From NCBI RefSeq assembly GCF_003202285.1, contig NZ_MASW01000001.1, forward strand, positions 992,001 through 1,056,000: a stretch of 64,000 nucleotides of DNA. The letters are read 5' to 3'. Positions 14,842 to 24,510 of this stretch are shown here, one piece after another (position 1 is the stretch's first letter; each line of letters begins with the position of its first letter). Below the pieces are notes generated by a model. That model worked only from the letters and a program-made list of their open reading frames with translations, made no database searches and was not told where the DNA came from. The stretch comes from Prauserella muralis. GTDB lineage: Bacteria > Actinomycetota > Actinomycetes > Mycobacteriales > Pseudonocardiaceae. Made by a program: the position numbers and the translations under genes.

Positions 14842-17800
14842 TCAGTCTGACGACGCGTTTGCTCGGGTTCCGTTGCCGTTCGAGACGTAGCGAGGTGCCA
14901 TTGCCTCCATCTGCTCGATCACGAGCCTGATGGCTTCGGGCTGCTTGTCCGGCGGGTACTTGTACTTCACGAGCAGCCGCTTGATCGACGATCGGAGCTT
15001 GGCCCGTACATCGTCTCGCACCGTCCAGTCGGTCTTGACGTCGCGTCGCATGACCGCCACCAACTCACGTGCGATCTGGGCAAGCACGTCGTCGCCCTGG
15101 AGTTCAACGGCGGACTCGTTGGTGCTGACCGCGTCGTAGAACGCCAACTCGTCGTGGGACAGGGGCGGATCGAAGCGCTGGCCGCGGTTGCCCTCTGCGG
15201 CGACTTCCTTGGCCAGTTCGATGAGCTCAGCGATTACCTCTGCCGAGGTGAGCTGCTGGTTGGTGTACTTGCGCATCAGCTCGGCGATTCGCTCGGAGAA
15301 CGCCCTCTGGCGCACGAGGTTGTGCCGCGTGACTTGATCCGACTCCTCAATCAGCAGCGCGCGCAACGCCTCGATGGCGAGGTGCGGGTTCGACGCCGAT
15401 TGGGCCTTGAGCTGGAACTCCGGACCCAGGTCGGACAGCGACGGCTTCGGCAAGCCAGCGGCGTCGTAGATGTCGATGATCTCACCGGACGCGGTTGAGG
15501 TGGCCACCAGTGCGGAGAGCATCTGCTGGATCTCCTCCGGCACGGGCTTACCCTCGGCCTGCCGCTGTTGGGCGTCGAACTTGCCCATCCACACGCGGAC
15601 TTCTTCGTAGAACTTCGCCGTGACGCGGAGGTGTTCGAGGGTCTGGTTGCCCGAACACAGCGCCCACGCACGGGCCAGTTGGTTGGCCAGCTTCCGGAAG
15701 CGGTCGCCGAGCGTTTCCTCGCCTTCCGGCACCTGGTTACCGGGGGTGGTGGGTGAGCGCAGGTAGTTGGTGAGCCCGTAGGCGGCCTTGACCCAGCTCT
15801 TCGGGCCTCCGTCCAGCTTCGCCCTCCAGGGGTAGCCGGCGCACAGTTCGTCGAGGGAGGCGATGAGCGTGGTGGTGAGGTCGACGGCCTCGTCGACGTG
15901 CTTGCCGACCGGCTTCTTGGCTCTGTCGGTGTCGGTGTACTCGGCGAGCGCCCTGCTCAAGTTGTCCGCCAGCGGCGCGTAGGCGACGAGCAGGCCGTCC
16001 GGCTTGCCGCGGAAGGTGCGGTTCACCCGCGCCAGGGTCTGCATCAGCAACGCGCCCTTGAGAGGGCGGTCGAGGTACAGTGTGTGCAGGGGTGGCGCGT
16101 CGAAACCGGTGAGCATCATGTCCTTGACCAGGACGATCTGAAGCTCGTCGTCGGCGTCACGGAGCCGCTTCTGGATGACCTTGTTCTGCCCGTCACGGCG
16201 GACGTGCTTGGCCACCGGCATGACGTCCTGAGCCGAGCCGGAGTAGACGACCTTAATCATGCCCTTGTCAACGGCGTCGTGGTGCCATTCCGGCTTGAGC
16301 TTGATGATCTCGTCGTAGAGGTGAGCGCAGATCTCGCGGGTCGCTCCGACGATGAACGCCTTGCCGGGGGAACCGATGAACTTGCGCATCTGTTCCGAGC
16401 GGGTCTCCCAGTGCTGGACTATGTCGGCGGCCAATGCCTCCAGCCGTGCGGGAGCCCCGTACACGGCGTTGATCACAGCGACAGACTTCTCGATCTTGGC
16501 GCGTTCCACCTCATCAAGCCCGAGGGTGGCCTCGTCCGCAGCCCGGTCGAGGTCTTCTTCGCTGACGTCCTTGATCAACCCGACCTTGATCAGGCGTGGC
16601 TCGAAGTAGACCGGGACCGTGGCGCCGTCATCGACCGCGCGGGTGAGGTCGTAGATGTCGATGTAATCGCCGAACACCTCTCGGGTGTTGCGGTCGTCGA
16701 AGGAGATCGGTGTCCCGGTGAACGCGATCAACGCGGCGTTGGGCAGGGCGTCCTTGAGGTGGCGGGCGTAGCCATCTAGGTCGTCGTAGTGGCTGCGGTG
16801 GGCCTCGTCGGCGATGACGATGACGTTGCGGCGGTCCGACAGCAACGGATGATCCAGCCCGGCGTCCTTCTCAGCCTTGCTGAGACCGAACTTCTGGAGC
16901 GTGGTGAAGTAGATGCCGCCCGTTGCGCGGCTGGTCAGTTCCTCACGCAGTTCCGCGCGGGTCGTCACCTTGATCGGGGACTCGCTCAGCAGACGGGACC
17001 GGTTGAACGCTTCGTACAGCTGTCCATCAAGTTCCTTGCGGTCGGTCACGACGATGATGGTCGGGTTCTTGAGCTTCGGCTGCGCGGCCACCAAGTGGGC
17101 GTACAGCTCCATCTCCATCGACTTGCCCGACCCCTGGGTGTGCCACACGACCCCGGCCTTGCCGTTACTCTCCACCGCAGCCACGGTCGAACCCACCGCT
17201 TTGGTGACCGCGAAGTACTGGTGAGGCTTGGCGATCCGCTTCGCGTAACCCTCGGCCCCGCCGTCGAACGCGGTGAAGTTCCGCTGCAACTGGAGGAACC
17301 GCTCCGGGTTGAACACCCCTTCAATAAGGAACTCCAACTCGGTGCCGAGGTGCACGTCATCGAGCGGTTCACCGAGCTTCACCGGCTTGCCGTCGTCATC
17401 GACGTTCCAGGGCGAGTAGTGGTTCAGCGGCGTGAAGGGCGTGCCATACCGGGCGGTGATGCCGTCGCTGATCACGGTCACCACCGCGAACCGGAACGCC
17501 ATCGGAAACTCACGCAGGTAGGTCGCCAACTGGGCATGCGCGGCGTCGAGGTCGGCCTTGGCCGCACCTGCCTGCTTCAGCTCGAAGATCGCGACCGGCA
17601 TGCCGTTGAGGTAGAGCACGACATCGAAGCGGCGCTCGACCTCCGCCGTGCGAACGGTGACTTGGTTGACCGCGAGCAGCTCGTTGTCGCCGACCTGGTG
17701 GCTGACTAGCCGGATGGTCGGATTCTGTTCGACGCCGTCGGCGTCGATGTAGCTGATCCCGCGGTAGCCCTGGGTGCAGATCTGGTGCAGCCGGTAGTTC

Positions 17801-18060
17801 TCGGTGATCGCGTCCTGCGAGGTCGGTTGAATGATCTCAGCAAGTGCCTGCTCCAGGTACTCCGCCGGCACATGCGGGTTCAACTCTCGCATCTTGGCCA
17901 GCACCCGCCCTGGAAGCACGATGTCGTCCCACGACGCCCGACCGTTTTCAACGCCTGGCGCGACGGCGATCCCCGGAAGCGACTGCCACTCCTGCTCGGC
18001 GAGCGTCTCAAGCGCGACGCCCTCCCAATCCGCCTCACTAAACCCCGGCTGCCCCACCAT
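14842..18060 (-). CDS. hsdR: Type I restriction enzyme, subunit R (HsdR)
   Basis: 1072 residues. The N-terminal nuclease domain has Asp146 and E-L-K at 160-162 (VAIFELK), matching the PD-(D/E)xK site. The helicase motor carries Walker A GSGKS near 310-314 and a DEAH box near 418-421 (VIADEAHRS), then typical motifs such as LIAFTGTP and ARVNRTF. The subunit cleaves DNA after translocation in an R2M2S complex. ATG 18060 was chosen because it overlaps the hsdS stop (TGATG). It is the last gene of the operon. Confidence 0.96.
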   Translation of the reverse strand: MVGQPGFSEADWEGVALETLAEQEWQSLPGIAVAPGVENGRASWDDIVLPGRVLAKMRELNPHVPAEYLEQALAEIIQPTSQDAITENYRLHQICTQGYRGISYIDADGVEQNPTIRLVSHQVGDNELLAVNQVTVRTAEVERRFDVVLYLNGMPVAIFELKQAGAAKADLDAAHAQLATYLREFPMAFRFAVVTVISDGITARYGTPFTPLNHYSPWNVDDDGKPVKLGEPLDDVHLGTELEFLIEGVFNPERFLQLQRNFTAFDGGAEGYAKRIAKPHQYFAVTKAVGSTVAAVESNGKAGVVWHTQGSGKSMEMELYAHLVAAQPKLKNPTIIVVTDRKELDGQLYEAFNRSRLLSESPIKVTTRAELREELTSRATGGIYFTTLQKFGLSKAEKDAGLDHPLLSDRRNVIVIADEAHRSHYDDLDGYARHLKDALPNAALIAFTGTPISFDDRNTREVFGDYIDIYDLTRAVDDGATVPVYFEPRLIKVGLIKDVSEEDLDRAADEATLGLDEVERAKIEKSVAVINAVYGAPARLEALAADIVQHWETRSEQMRKFIGSPGKAFIVGATREICAHLYDEIIKLKPEWHHDAVDKGMIKVVYSGSAQDVMPVAKHVRRDGQNKVIQKRLRDADDELQIVLVKDMMLTGFDAPPLHTLYLDRPLKGALLMQTLARVNRTFRGKPDGLLVAYAPLADNLSRALAEYTDTDRAKKPVGKHVDEAVDLTTTLIASLDELCAGYPWRAKLDGGPKSWVKAAYGLTNYLRSPTTPGNQVPEGEETLGDRFRKLANQLARAWALCSGNQTLEHLRVTAKFYEEVRVWMGKFDAQQRQAEGKPVPEEIQQMLSALVATSTASGEIIDIYDAAGLPKPSLSDLGPEFQLKAQSASNPHLAIEALRALLIEESDQVTRHNLVRQRAFSERIAELMRKYTNQQLTSAEVIAELIELAKEVAAEGNRGQRFDPPLSHDELAFYDAVSTNESAVELQGDDVLAQIARELVAVMRRDVKTDWTVRDDVRAKLRSSIKRLLVKYKYPPDKQPEAIRLVIEQMEAMAPRYVSNGNGTRANASSD

Positions 18061-19274
18061 CACACAACCCCCTCCACAGCCTTCTCGGCTTCGCGCACAC
18101 AAATCTTTCCGGACATCAGCAGGGGCAGCAGCTCATCGCGCGCAGCAGCCAGCCTGTCTGATTCCTGCTGAAGGCCCAAGCTCAGCTCGTCGAGTGCGGA
18201 AAGCTCGGCCCCAACAGCACCTTGCTGCGCCTTGTCTGGTACGTCGATTTCAAGTCCAGCAAGCAAATCGCGTCGAAGTTCCGTCTGGCCGGTGCTACCT
18301 TCGGCCAGCCCTTCGACTTCCTTCTCAATCTGAAGCAGGCCAAATCCTGCGCAGACTGGATCAACCAAGTCTGAATCAAAGCGAACTATGGTGATATGCG
18401 AGTCAACGGTTGCACGGATGTCCTGTGCCCATCGTGCGATTCGCCCTAGCGTGCCCGCGCCAGTAGAGTTGACCAGCACATCGTCTCGCCGAAGCAGCTT
18501 TTCAGTGCGAACGGAAGATTCCTGTGTCATCCGCGAAGGGGTGAGATTGATTCGTTGATCACGCACGCACTTCTGGTTTAGGACAACTACTCCGTCGGAT
18601 TCAACATACTTCGGCGTGATGCCTCGCGCAACCAGTTTGACAATGCTGCGAATCGTTGCCTTGCCGCCCAATCTAGTGGCACGGGCAAATATGGATCGAG
18701 CCAGTTCTTGGGAGATACTGCTGACCTTCTCATTAGCGGCGATCTTGTTGTCGAGTGCCTCCAGAGCCTCTGCAATAGCACGCTGCTCGGAAAGCGAGGG
18801 AACCAGAAGTGGAACGGCAGATAGGATCGAAGTGTTTAGATTGAGCATGGTTGCACCGACTGCATGTCGCTTGATCCATTTGCGCGACTCCGGAAGGCCT
18901 AGCGCGTATGAAACAAATCGAGAGTCATAGCGGCTTTGATCCCCAATGCGCACTCGCAGGCAACCAGTCCCGCACAGCCATCCTTCATTTTCGGTCCGGA
19001 CCAACGCTCGTCGTTCGACATCGCCTCGACGCGAATACACGATGTCGCCCGCGCGCAGCGTGTATCGCGACAGTCGTGCGATGTCGCTGGCCGAAACCCG
19101 GGCGATCCCGGTTGGGTCTATACGGTTGTCACCGATGTTCTGCGGCATAACGCTCGGTGTGCCATCCTGGACGTAGTCGCTCGCGTGCAATTGCGACCCG
19201 AACGGCCCAGTTTGGATTCCGCCACCACTTGACTCGCATATGACACCGAGAGTAATCCTCTCCCAATTATGCAT
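18060..19274 (-). CDS. hsdS: Type I restriction-modification specificity subunit (HsdS)
   Basis: 404 residues, starting at ATG 19274 with an eight-base overlap with hsdM. Two target-recognition domains are separated by a conserved helical spacer (EALDNKIAANEK...), and a second one at the C-terminus ends in AARDELLPLLMSGKI. This is the standard HsdS layout and defines a bipartite recognition sequence, which cannot be read from here. The gene is visibly lower in GC than its neighbours, as is common for exchanged specificity domains. Confidence 0.94.
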   Translation of the reverse strand: MHNWERITLGVICESSGGGIQTGPFGSQLHASDYVQDGTPSVMPQNIGDNRIDPTGIARVSASDIARLSRYTLRAGDIVYSRRGDVERRALVRTENEGWLCGTGCLRVRIGDQSRYDSRFVSYALGLPESRKWIKRHAVGATMLNLNTSILSAVPLLVPSLSEQRAIAEALEALDNKIAANEKVSSISQELARSIFARATRLGGKATIRSIVKLVARGITPKYVESDGVVVLNQKCVRDQRINLTPSRMTQESSVRTEKLLRRDDVLVNSTGAGTLGRIARWAQDIRATVDSHITIVRFDSDLVDPVCAGFGLLQIEKEVEGLAEGSTGQTELRRDLLAGLEIDVPDKAQQGAVGAELSALDELSLGLQQESDRLAAARDELLPLLMSGKICVREAEKAVEGVV

Positions 19275-20892
19275 CGAGTTGCCCCAATTGCTTGCGAACG
19301 ACCTTTTCCAGGCGTGCCGACTCATCGAAGGCGGTCAGCAGTTCTTTAGTGAGACGAGAGATCTTGTCATCGATGGGCTCGCCGTCATCGTCGATTTCGG
19401 CGGCGCCGACGTAGCGACCTGGAGTGAGGGCGTAATCAGCGGCCTTGATGTCGGGTAGACCGACTGACTTGCAAAAGCCAGGAATGTCTTCGTAAACCAA
19501 ATTTTTCTGTGCGGCAGAGCGGGTTCCGCGCCAGGCGTGGTAAGTGTCGGCGATCTTGGCGATGTCCTCGTTCGCTAGGGCGCGTTCGGCGCGGTCCACC
19601 ATGTACCCGAGTTCGCGGGCATCGATGAACAGCACTTGCCTAGAGCGGTCCACCGCTCCGTACTGCCCTGCGCGCTTGTCCTTGGCGAAGAACCAGACGC
19701 AGACCGGGATACCTGTGCTGCGGAACAGTTGTGTCGGCAGCGCGACCATGCAGGAGACGAGGTCGGCTTCGACGATCTGGGCGCGGATGGCGCCCTCGCC
19801 GTTGGAGTTCGACGACATCGACCCGTTGGCCATGACTACGCCGGCGCTCCCCCCAGGAGCGAGCTTGTAGAGGATGTGCTGAATCCAGGCGTAGTTGGCG
19901 TTGTTGGCGGGTGGTACGCCGAACTTCCAGCGGGGGTCTTCGGTGTTGCGCGACCAGTGTTTGATGTTGAACGGCGGGTTGGCCATCACGTAGTCCATCT
20001 GGACGTCCGCGTGCTGGTCGCGGGCGAAGGTGTCGCCCCACCGCGCCCCGAGGCCCTTGTTATCGATGCCGTGGATGGCGAGGTTCATCTTCGCCATCCG
20101 CCACGTCTCCTCCAAGCTCTCCTGGCCGTAGATGGCGATGTCCTTGGGGTCGCCGTTGTGTTCGTAGATGAACTTCTCGGTCTGCACGAACATGCCGCCC
20201 GAGCCACAGCACGGGTCGTACACACGGCCGCGCGAGGGCTCCAACACCTCGACGATCACTCGCACAACGCTGGGCGGGGTAAAGAACTCGCCGCCCCGCT
20301 TGCCTTCCGATCGCGCGAAGTTGCCGAGGAAGTACTCATAGACTTCGCCCATGAGGTCGCGGGCGCGGTGCTCGCCCTGGCGGCTGAACTTGGTGCTGTT
20401 GAACAGGTCGATCAACTCGCCGAGGCGTCGCTGGTCGATGTTGTCCTTGTTGTAGAGGCGCGGCAGCGTGCCCTGCAACGACGGGTTGGCCTTCATGACG
20501 AGATCCATCGCCTCGTCGATGAGCTGGCCGATGTTCTTGGCGGGCTCGGAGCCTTCGGCGGGCTTGCCCTTTGCGTACTGGGCGAGGTAGGACCACCGGC
20601 CGGTGGGCGGTACGACGAAGACCCCGTACCCCTGGTACTCCTCGGGGTCGTCGATCAGGTCAGCGATCTGCTCTTCGTCGTAGTCCTGTGCCGTCAGGTC
20701 GGCACGGATGGCTTCGCGGCGTTCGTCATAGGCGTCGGAGACGTACTTGAGGAACACCAGGCCGAGGATGACGTCCTTGTACTGGTTCGCGGACAGCGAG
20801 CCGCGGAGCCGGTCGGCGGCCTTCCAGAGGGTGTCCTTCAGCTCCTTCATCGTCGATGGTGCCGACGGTTCCTTCTTCGTGCGGGGAGGCAT
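19267..20892 (-). CDS. hsdM: Type I restriction-modification N6-adenine methyltransferase (HsdM)
   Basis: 541 residues from ATG 20892, with GGAAGG upstream. The N-terminal helical HsdM domain (about 15-150) is followed by the methyltransferase domain with SAM motif DPCCGSGG (226-233) and catalytic NPPF (305-308). FFTPPSVVRVIVE just before it is also diagnostic. It methylates adenine in the sequence set by HsdS and also forms part of the restriction complex. It lies 14 bases after the HTH/methylase-like gene and overlaps hsdS. Confidence 0.96.
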   Translation of the reverse strand: MPPRTKKEPSAPSTMKELKDTLWKAADRLRGSLSANQYKDVILGLVFLKYVSDAYDERREAIRADLTAQDYDEEQIADLIDDPEEYQGYGVFVVPPTGRWSYLAQYAKGKPAEGSEPAKNIGQLIDEAMDLVMKANPSLQGTLPRLYNKDNIDQRRLGELIDLFNSTKFSRQGEHRARDLMGEVYEYFLGNFARSEGKRGGEFFTPPSVVRVIVEVLEPSRGRVYDPCCGSGGMFVQTEKFIYEHNGDPKDIAIYGQESLEETWRMAKMNLAIHGIDNKGLGARWGDTFARDQHADVQMDYVMANPPFNIKHWSRNTEDPRWKFGVPPANNANYAWIQHILYKLAPGGSAGVVMANGSMSSNSNGEGAIRAQIVEADLVSCMVALPTQLFRSTGIPVCVWFFAKDKRAGQYGAVDRSRQVLFIDARELGYMVDRAERALANEDIAKIADTYHAWRGTRSAAQKNLVYEDIPGFCKSVGLPDIKAADYALTPGRYVGAAEIDDDGEPIDDKISRLTKELLTAFDESARLEKVVRKQLGQLDA

Positions 20893-20906
20893 GCTGCCCG
20901 TCCTTC

Positions 20907-22796
20907 CTACTGCTTTGTCCGCGTGGTGAGAGTCACCGCGCCGGCGGCGACTCCGTCGATCATGGCGGTGACGAGATCCCGTGTTGCGTCCAGGTGCCGC
21001 CACAGGGTGGTCTCGTGGTCCACCGCGGCGAGAAGCGCCTCTTCCAGCCGCTCCACCTCGGAGGTGTCGAGGATCGGCACGCTCCAGGTCTGCCACTCGG
21101 TGGGCTCGTTCGGCAGCCGGTTGATGATCGCCGCCACCGCGTGGGGGCCGATCCCTGCTTGCGAACTGATCCGAAGGATCTTCGATGGGGAGGCCACCAG
21201 CGATCCTCCGTGGTCGTCGACCCTCGCGATCGGGCGTGGCCGTTCCGCGAACACCACATCCCCCGGATCTGTTCGAACGGCGCGCGGGTACAGCCGCGCA
21301 GCATCGAACGGGTCGAGACGTGCAGTGCCGTGTGAGTCGGTCGCGGACAGGACCGTGACGGAGCCAGCAGGATTGTCGTGACTGTGGTCGATCCGGCTGC
21401 CGCGGAGCACGCGCACGTGCCCCAGGTCTTTCAATTCGCCCAGTGACCGCCTGCGCAGCAGCATCGCGCCGGGGGCACGTTCGGCCAGCACGTCGAAGGG
21501 CTGGATCGGCTCGCTCGTCACCAGGGTGGCCGCGTTGATGACAGCGAGGTGCCGCTCGATTTCCGTCGTCGCGAGCCGCAGTGCTCGCACCCCACGGGGT
21601 ACGACGACAGTGCGGGCACTCAGGATCGGCGGGAGGTCGTGCGGGCGAAGGTAGCGGAAGGCACGACCTCGCGCGGCGGCCAGCGCGCCGGTCACGTCGG
21701 AGGCGAGGTCGCCGAGGTCCAGCTCGTCTCGGGTGAACGCGGCTAGGTCGGCGACCAGCGGCCCTTGCATGGACCCTCCGGTCGCACAGACCCACAGGCC
21801 CAGCGCCTGCCGGTGCGCCTCACGCCACATGCCCCGAGGAAGACGCAACGCGACGGCGAGGCTCTCCGAGCGGAGAGTCTGCGCTCGGTGCCGCTCCTGC
21901 TCGCCCTGTAGCTCGTCACACAGAACGCCAGCCGGGCCGATGATGATCCCGAGTTCACCCTCGCCGAGATCGAGCACGAGGTTGTCGACCAGGTCGAGCA
22001 CCTCGTCGGCGGGCCTGCCGATGGCCGACAGCACTCGGACGCCAGGGCCTGCCGCGTCGTCGACGGTCTCGATCTCGCGAATCGCCGCCCTGCGTCTGAT
22101 GTCCCGCAACTCCGAGATGTCGCCGGGCACCACGAGATGGGTGAAGGTGTCGGCAAGCGCGAGCGTCACGCTCGCCGCCGGACCGATGTGCACGAGCGGC
22201 ACACCCTCGGGGTCGAGGTGGAGGGCGCAGGCTTCGGCGACGGCGTGGATGAGGTCGACTGCGTCGGAGGTGAGATCACGAGTGCCCAGCGTCCGCGCGG
22301 CCCTTCCTTGTTCCAGCCGGTCGAGTGCCTCGCGCGGGCCGTACGACGCCTCAACCAGGTCATCGATGAACCGCAGCGTGCAGACGGCCGGCACGGAAGC
22401 CTCCACCTCGCGGAACAGCACCCGGTCGTCGGGATCGACACCGCGCGCCAGGGTGATGCGGTTCTCCGCTGTCGTGTCCGCCAGTTCCTCCCCTGTCAAT
22501 ACTGCGAGGCAGAGCCACGTGACGAGTTCATCCAGGGGCACGTCATCGGGCACGCTCAACGCTGGTGCGTCGAGATTCGCCTCGGGGTTGTTACCTCGGC
22601 CAGTGCGCTCCAGCCACTCGACGACGTCTTCGCGGCGGAAGCGCTCCATCCCGCCCGAGACCTCGACAGGGGCGGGGAAGGGCACATGCAGACCGCGGAC
22701 GCGCGGCCGGTTGCGCCACATGCTCACGACCGGACGACGGACACGAGCGAGATCCGCGACATCCTGCAACGTCAACGTAGGCCCCCCACCTGCCAC
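20907..22796 (-). CDS. HTH protein with degenerate N6-methylase-like and specificity-like regions
   Basis: 629 residues from GTG 22796, which has GAGGAGG upstream. An N-terminal helix-turn-helix (LTLQDVADLARVRRPVVSMW) is followed by a large domain. Parts of that domain resemble the C-terminal half of actinobacterial N-6 DNA methylases (IIIGPAGVLCDEL...RLPRGMW...ALGLWVCA). No SAM motif DPxxGxG and no NPPF/Y are present, so methylation is not expected. The last 150 residues (PGDVVF...SKILRI...WSVPIL) recall an HsdS target-recognition domain. It is the first gene of the RM operon. It may control expression, extend specificity, or act as a separate sensor. Its function is unknown. Confidence 0.65.
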   Translation of the reverse strand: MAGGGPTLTLQDVADLARVRRPVVSMWRNRPRVRGLHVPFPAPVEVSGGMERFRREDVVEWLERTGRGNNPEANLDAPALSVPDDVPLDELVTWLCLAVLTGEELADTTAENRITLARGVDPDDRVLFREVEASVPAVCTLRFIDDLVEASYGPREALDRLEQGRAARTLGTRDLTSDAVDLIHAVAEACALHLDPEGVPLVHIGPAASVTLALADTFTHLVVPGDISELRDIRRRAAIREIETVDDAAGPGVRVLSAIGRPADEVLDLVDNLVLDLGEGELGIIIGPAGVLCDELQGEQERHRAQTLRSESLAVALRLPRGMWREAHRQALGLWVCATGGSMQGPLVADLAAFTRDELDLGDLASDVTGALAAARGRAFRYLRPHDLPPILSARTVVVPRGVRALRLATTEIERHLAVINAATLVTSEPIQPFDVLAERAPGAMLLRRRSLGELKDLGHVRVLRGSRIDHSHDNPAGSVTVLSATDSHGTARLDPFDAARLYPRAVRTDPGDVVFAERPRPIARVDDHGGSLVASPSKILRISSQAGIGPHAVAAIINRLPNEPTEWQTWSVPILDTSEVERLEEALLAAVDHETTLWRHLDATRDLVTAMIDGVAAGAVTLTTRTKQ

Positions 22797-22979
22797 GACA
22801 CACCTCCTCGGTCTATCCGCCGATTCACGACACAGAGAGTATCGAGAACGGCCCACCTCGCGGGTAGGAGAACTGATAACCCCACTTATCCATGTTCATG
22901 TGCGACAAATTGCCCGGCTCGGCTCAACCTGTGTGGGCCCGCTGTCGATCATCGGCAGCGCTTCCCGCAGGAGAACGCG

Positions 22980-24410
22980 ATGACCCAGCACATCAAGCAC
23001 CCAGCCCACTTCGACAACGACGCCACAGCGGTCGTCATCGAGCGACTGACGATCCACGACCGCGAGGTCGCACGAGAGGCTCAGCGCTGGGTCTCCGGCG
23101 AGCGCGGCCCGCTCGTGGAGAACCTCGACACCCTCACGAGTGCCGACCTGACCAACTACGTCACCGAGGCCGTACGCATCGGCGCGCATGCACTGAGCGT
23201 GACCGGACAGGCCCAAGAAGCTCAGGCACTCGAACGACTACTGAAGGACGTCGGAGACAAGACCGCCCACTCCACCGCCCAGGCAGCCGAACTCACGGCG
23301 CGAGCAGTGAAGGAAGCGTCTGAAGCAGTCATGGCGGCGGCCCGTGATGCCAAGACGACCATCACGGACGCGGACACCCAGAGCCGCAAGGAGCTCACCA
23401 CGGCGGTAATGACGGCGAAGCAGGACCTCAACTCCGAGCTGCGTCGAATCTTCACTGGTGAGAACCCTGAACTTGTTGAGCGCCTCCAGCCGGCGCTCGA
23501 CAAGTTCAGCGGCGATCTCGACGCGAAGGTGAGCGCTGGAACAGCCGAACTGCTGGCCAAGGCCGCTAGGCAGTTCGACCCGTCCGACCCTACTTCGCCA
23601 ATGGCCAAGCACGCTGCCGAACTCACCGCCCGGCAGGAGCAGCTCACTCAGCAATTGGCCAAGCAGCACGCCGAGTTGACGAGCAAGATCGAGGAGGTGT
23701 CGACGGTACTGCGCGTCCACGAGGCCACGACCGCCCTCGCCAAGGTGACGCCGATCAAGGGCGAGTCCTACGCCAGCTCAGCGCACACCGTGCTGGTGGG
23801 CATCGCCGCCGGCCTCGGCGACGACTACGCGGACACCAGCACCACCACGGGCCGCCTGCCCCGCTGCAAGAAGGGCGACGGTGTGCTGAGCCTGAACGAC
23901 GGCGCCGCCCGCGTCGTCATCGAGATGACCGACTCGTCGCGCACCGGCTGGACCGACTACTTCGCCGAAGCCGAGCGCAACCGCGATGCCGTCGCCTCGC
24001 TGGGCCTCGTCCGCACCACCGACCAGAACGGCGGGCAGACCCTCCGTGTGATCGGCGCGCAGCGGCTCGTACTGGCCTTCGACCCCGACAAAGACAGCCC
24101 TGACCTCCTGCGCACCGTGATCATGCTCCTGCGCACGACCGCCATCGCGACGGCAAGCCGTAAGGGCGTCCACCAGGTCGCCACGGCCGAGGAAAAGATC
24201 GCCGAAGCACTCAACCATCTGGTGAAGATCGACTCGGTCAAGAAGCTGTCCGCCACGATCCAAAAGTCAGCGACGAAGATCGACAGCGAGTGCACCGCCC
24301 TGCACTCCGCCGTCCGGCGCCTGCTCGACGAGGCGCTTGTCGCACTGGCCGGCGCTCACGCGACCGGTCCCGAACTCGTCAGCACGGCCGAGTCCCACGG
24401 TGCCGCGTGA
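22980..24410 (+). CDS. Coiled-coil protein with RmuC-like C-terminal domain
   Basis: 476 residues from ATG 22980 with CAGGAG upstream. Residues about 70-265 are long Ala/Glu/Lys-rich helices, likely coiled coil. The C-terminal domain has GDGVLSLND and VVIEMTDSSRTGWTDYFAEA followed by NRDA, a layout like the nuclease fold of RmuC-type proteins. The usual lysine of E-x-K is replaced (E-M-T), so catalysis is uncertain. It is divergent from the RM operon with a 183-base gap and followed by a strong hairpin. A DNA-linked role, perhaps connected with restriction, is inference. Confidence 0.6.
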   Translation: MTQHIKHPAHFDNDATAVVIERLTIHDREVAREAQRWVSGERGPLVENLDTLTSADLTNYVTEAVRIGAHALSVTGQAQEAQALERLLKDVGDKTAHSTAQAAELTARAVKEASEAVMAAARDAKTTITDADTQSRKELTTAVMTAKQDLNSELRRIFTGENPELVERLQPALDKFSGDLDAKVSAGTAELLAKAARQFDPSDPTSPMAKHAAELTARQEQLTQQLAKQHAELTSKIEEVSTVLRVHEATTALAKVTPIKGESYASSAHTVLVGIAAGLGDDYADTSTTTGRLPRCKKGDGVLSLNDGAARVVIEMTDSSRTGWTDYFAEAERNRDAVASLGLVRTTDQNGGQTLRVIGAQRLVLAFDPDKDSPDLLRTVIMLLRTTAIATASRKGVHQVATAEEKIAEALNHLVKIDSVKKLSATIQKSATKIDSECTALHSAVRRLLDEALVALAGAHATGPELVSTAESHGAA

Positions 24411-24420
24411 CTCACGGTGA

Positions 24421-24457
24421 AGGGCGACGTTGCCGCAATGCCCGGCAACGTCGCCCT
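24421..24457 (+). terminator. 15-bp hairpin after the RmuC-like gene
   Basis: AGGGCGACGTTGCCG (24421-24435) pairs perfectly with CGGCAACGTCGCCCT (24443-24457) across a seven-base loop, ten bases after the stop codon. There is no T-tract. It separates the coiled-coil gene from the DUF6933 gene. Confidence 0.72.
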
Positions 24458-24510
24458 CACCCGTAGCCGGTGCCTGGCCTGTGCATTCGTAGGTGGGGGA
24501 GGATGGACGG

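Noticed and set aside
22137-22979. Upstream extension of the RmuC-like frame
   Set aside because: The extension runs antisense through the HTH/methylase-like gene. ATG 22980 has a good ribosome site and starts the recognisable protein.
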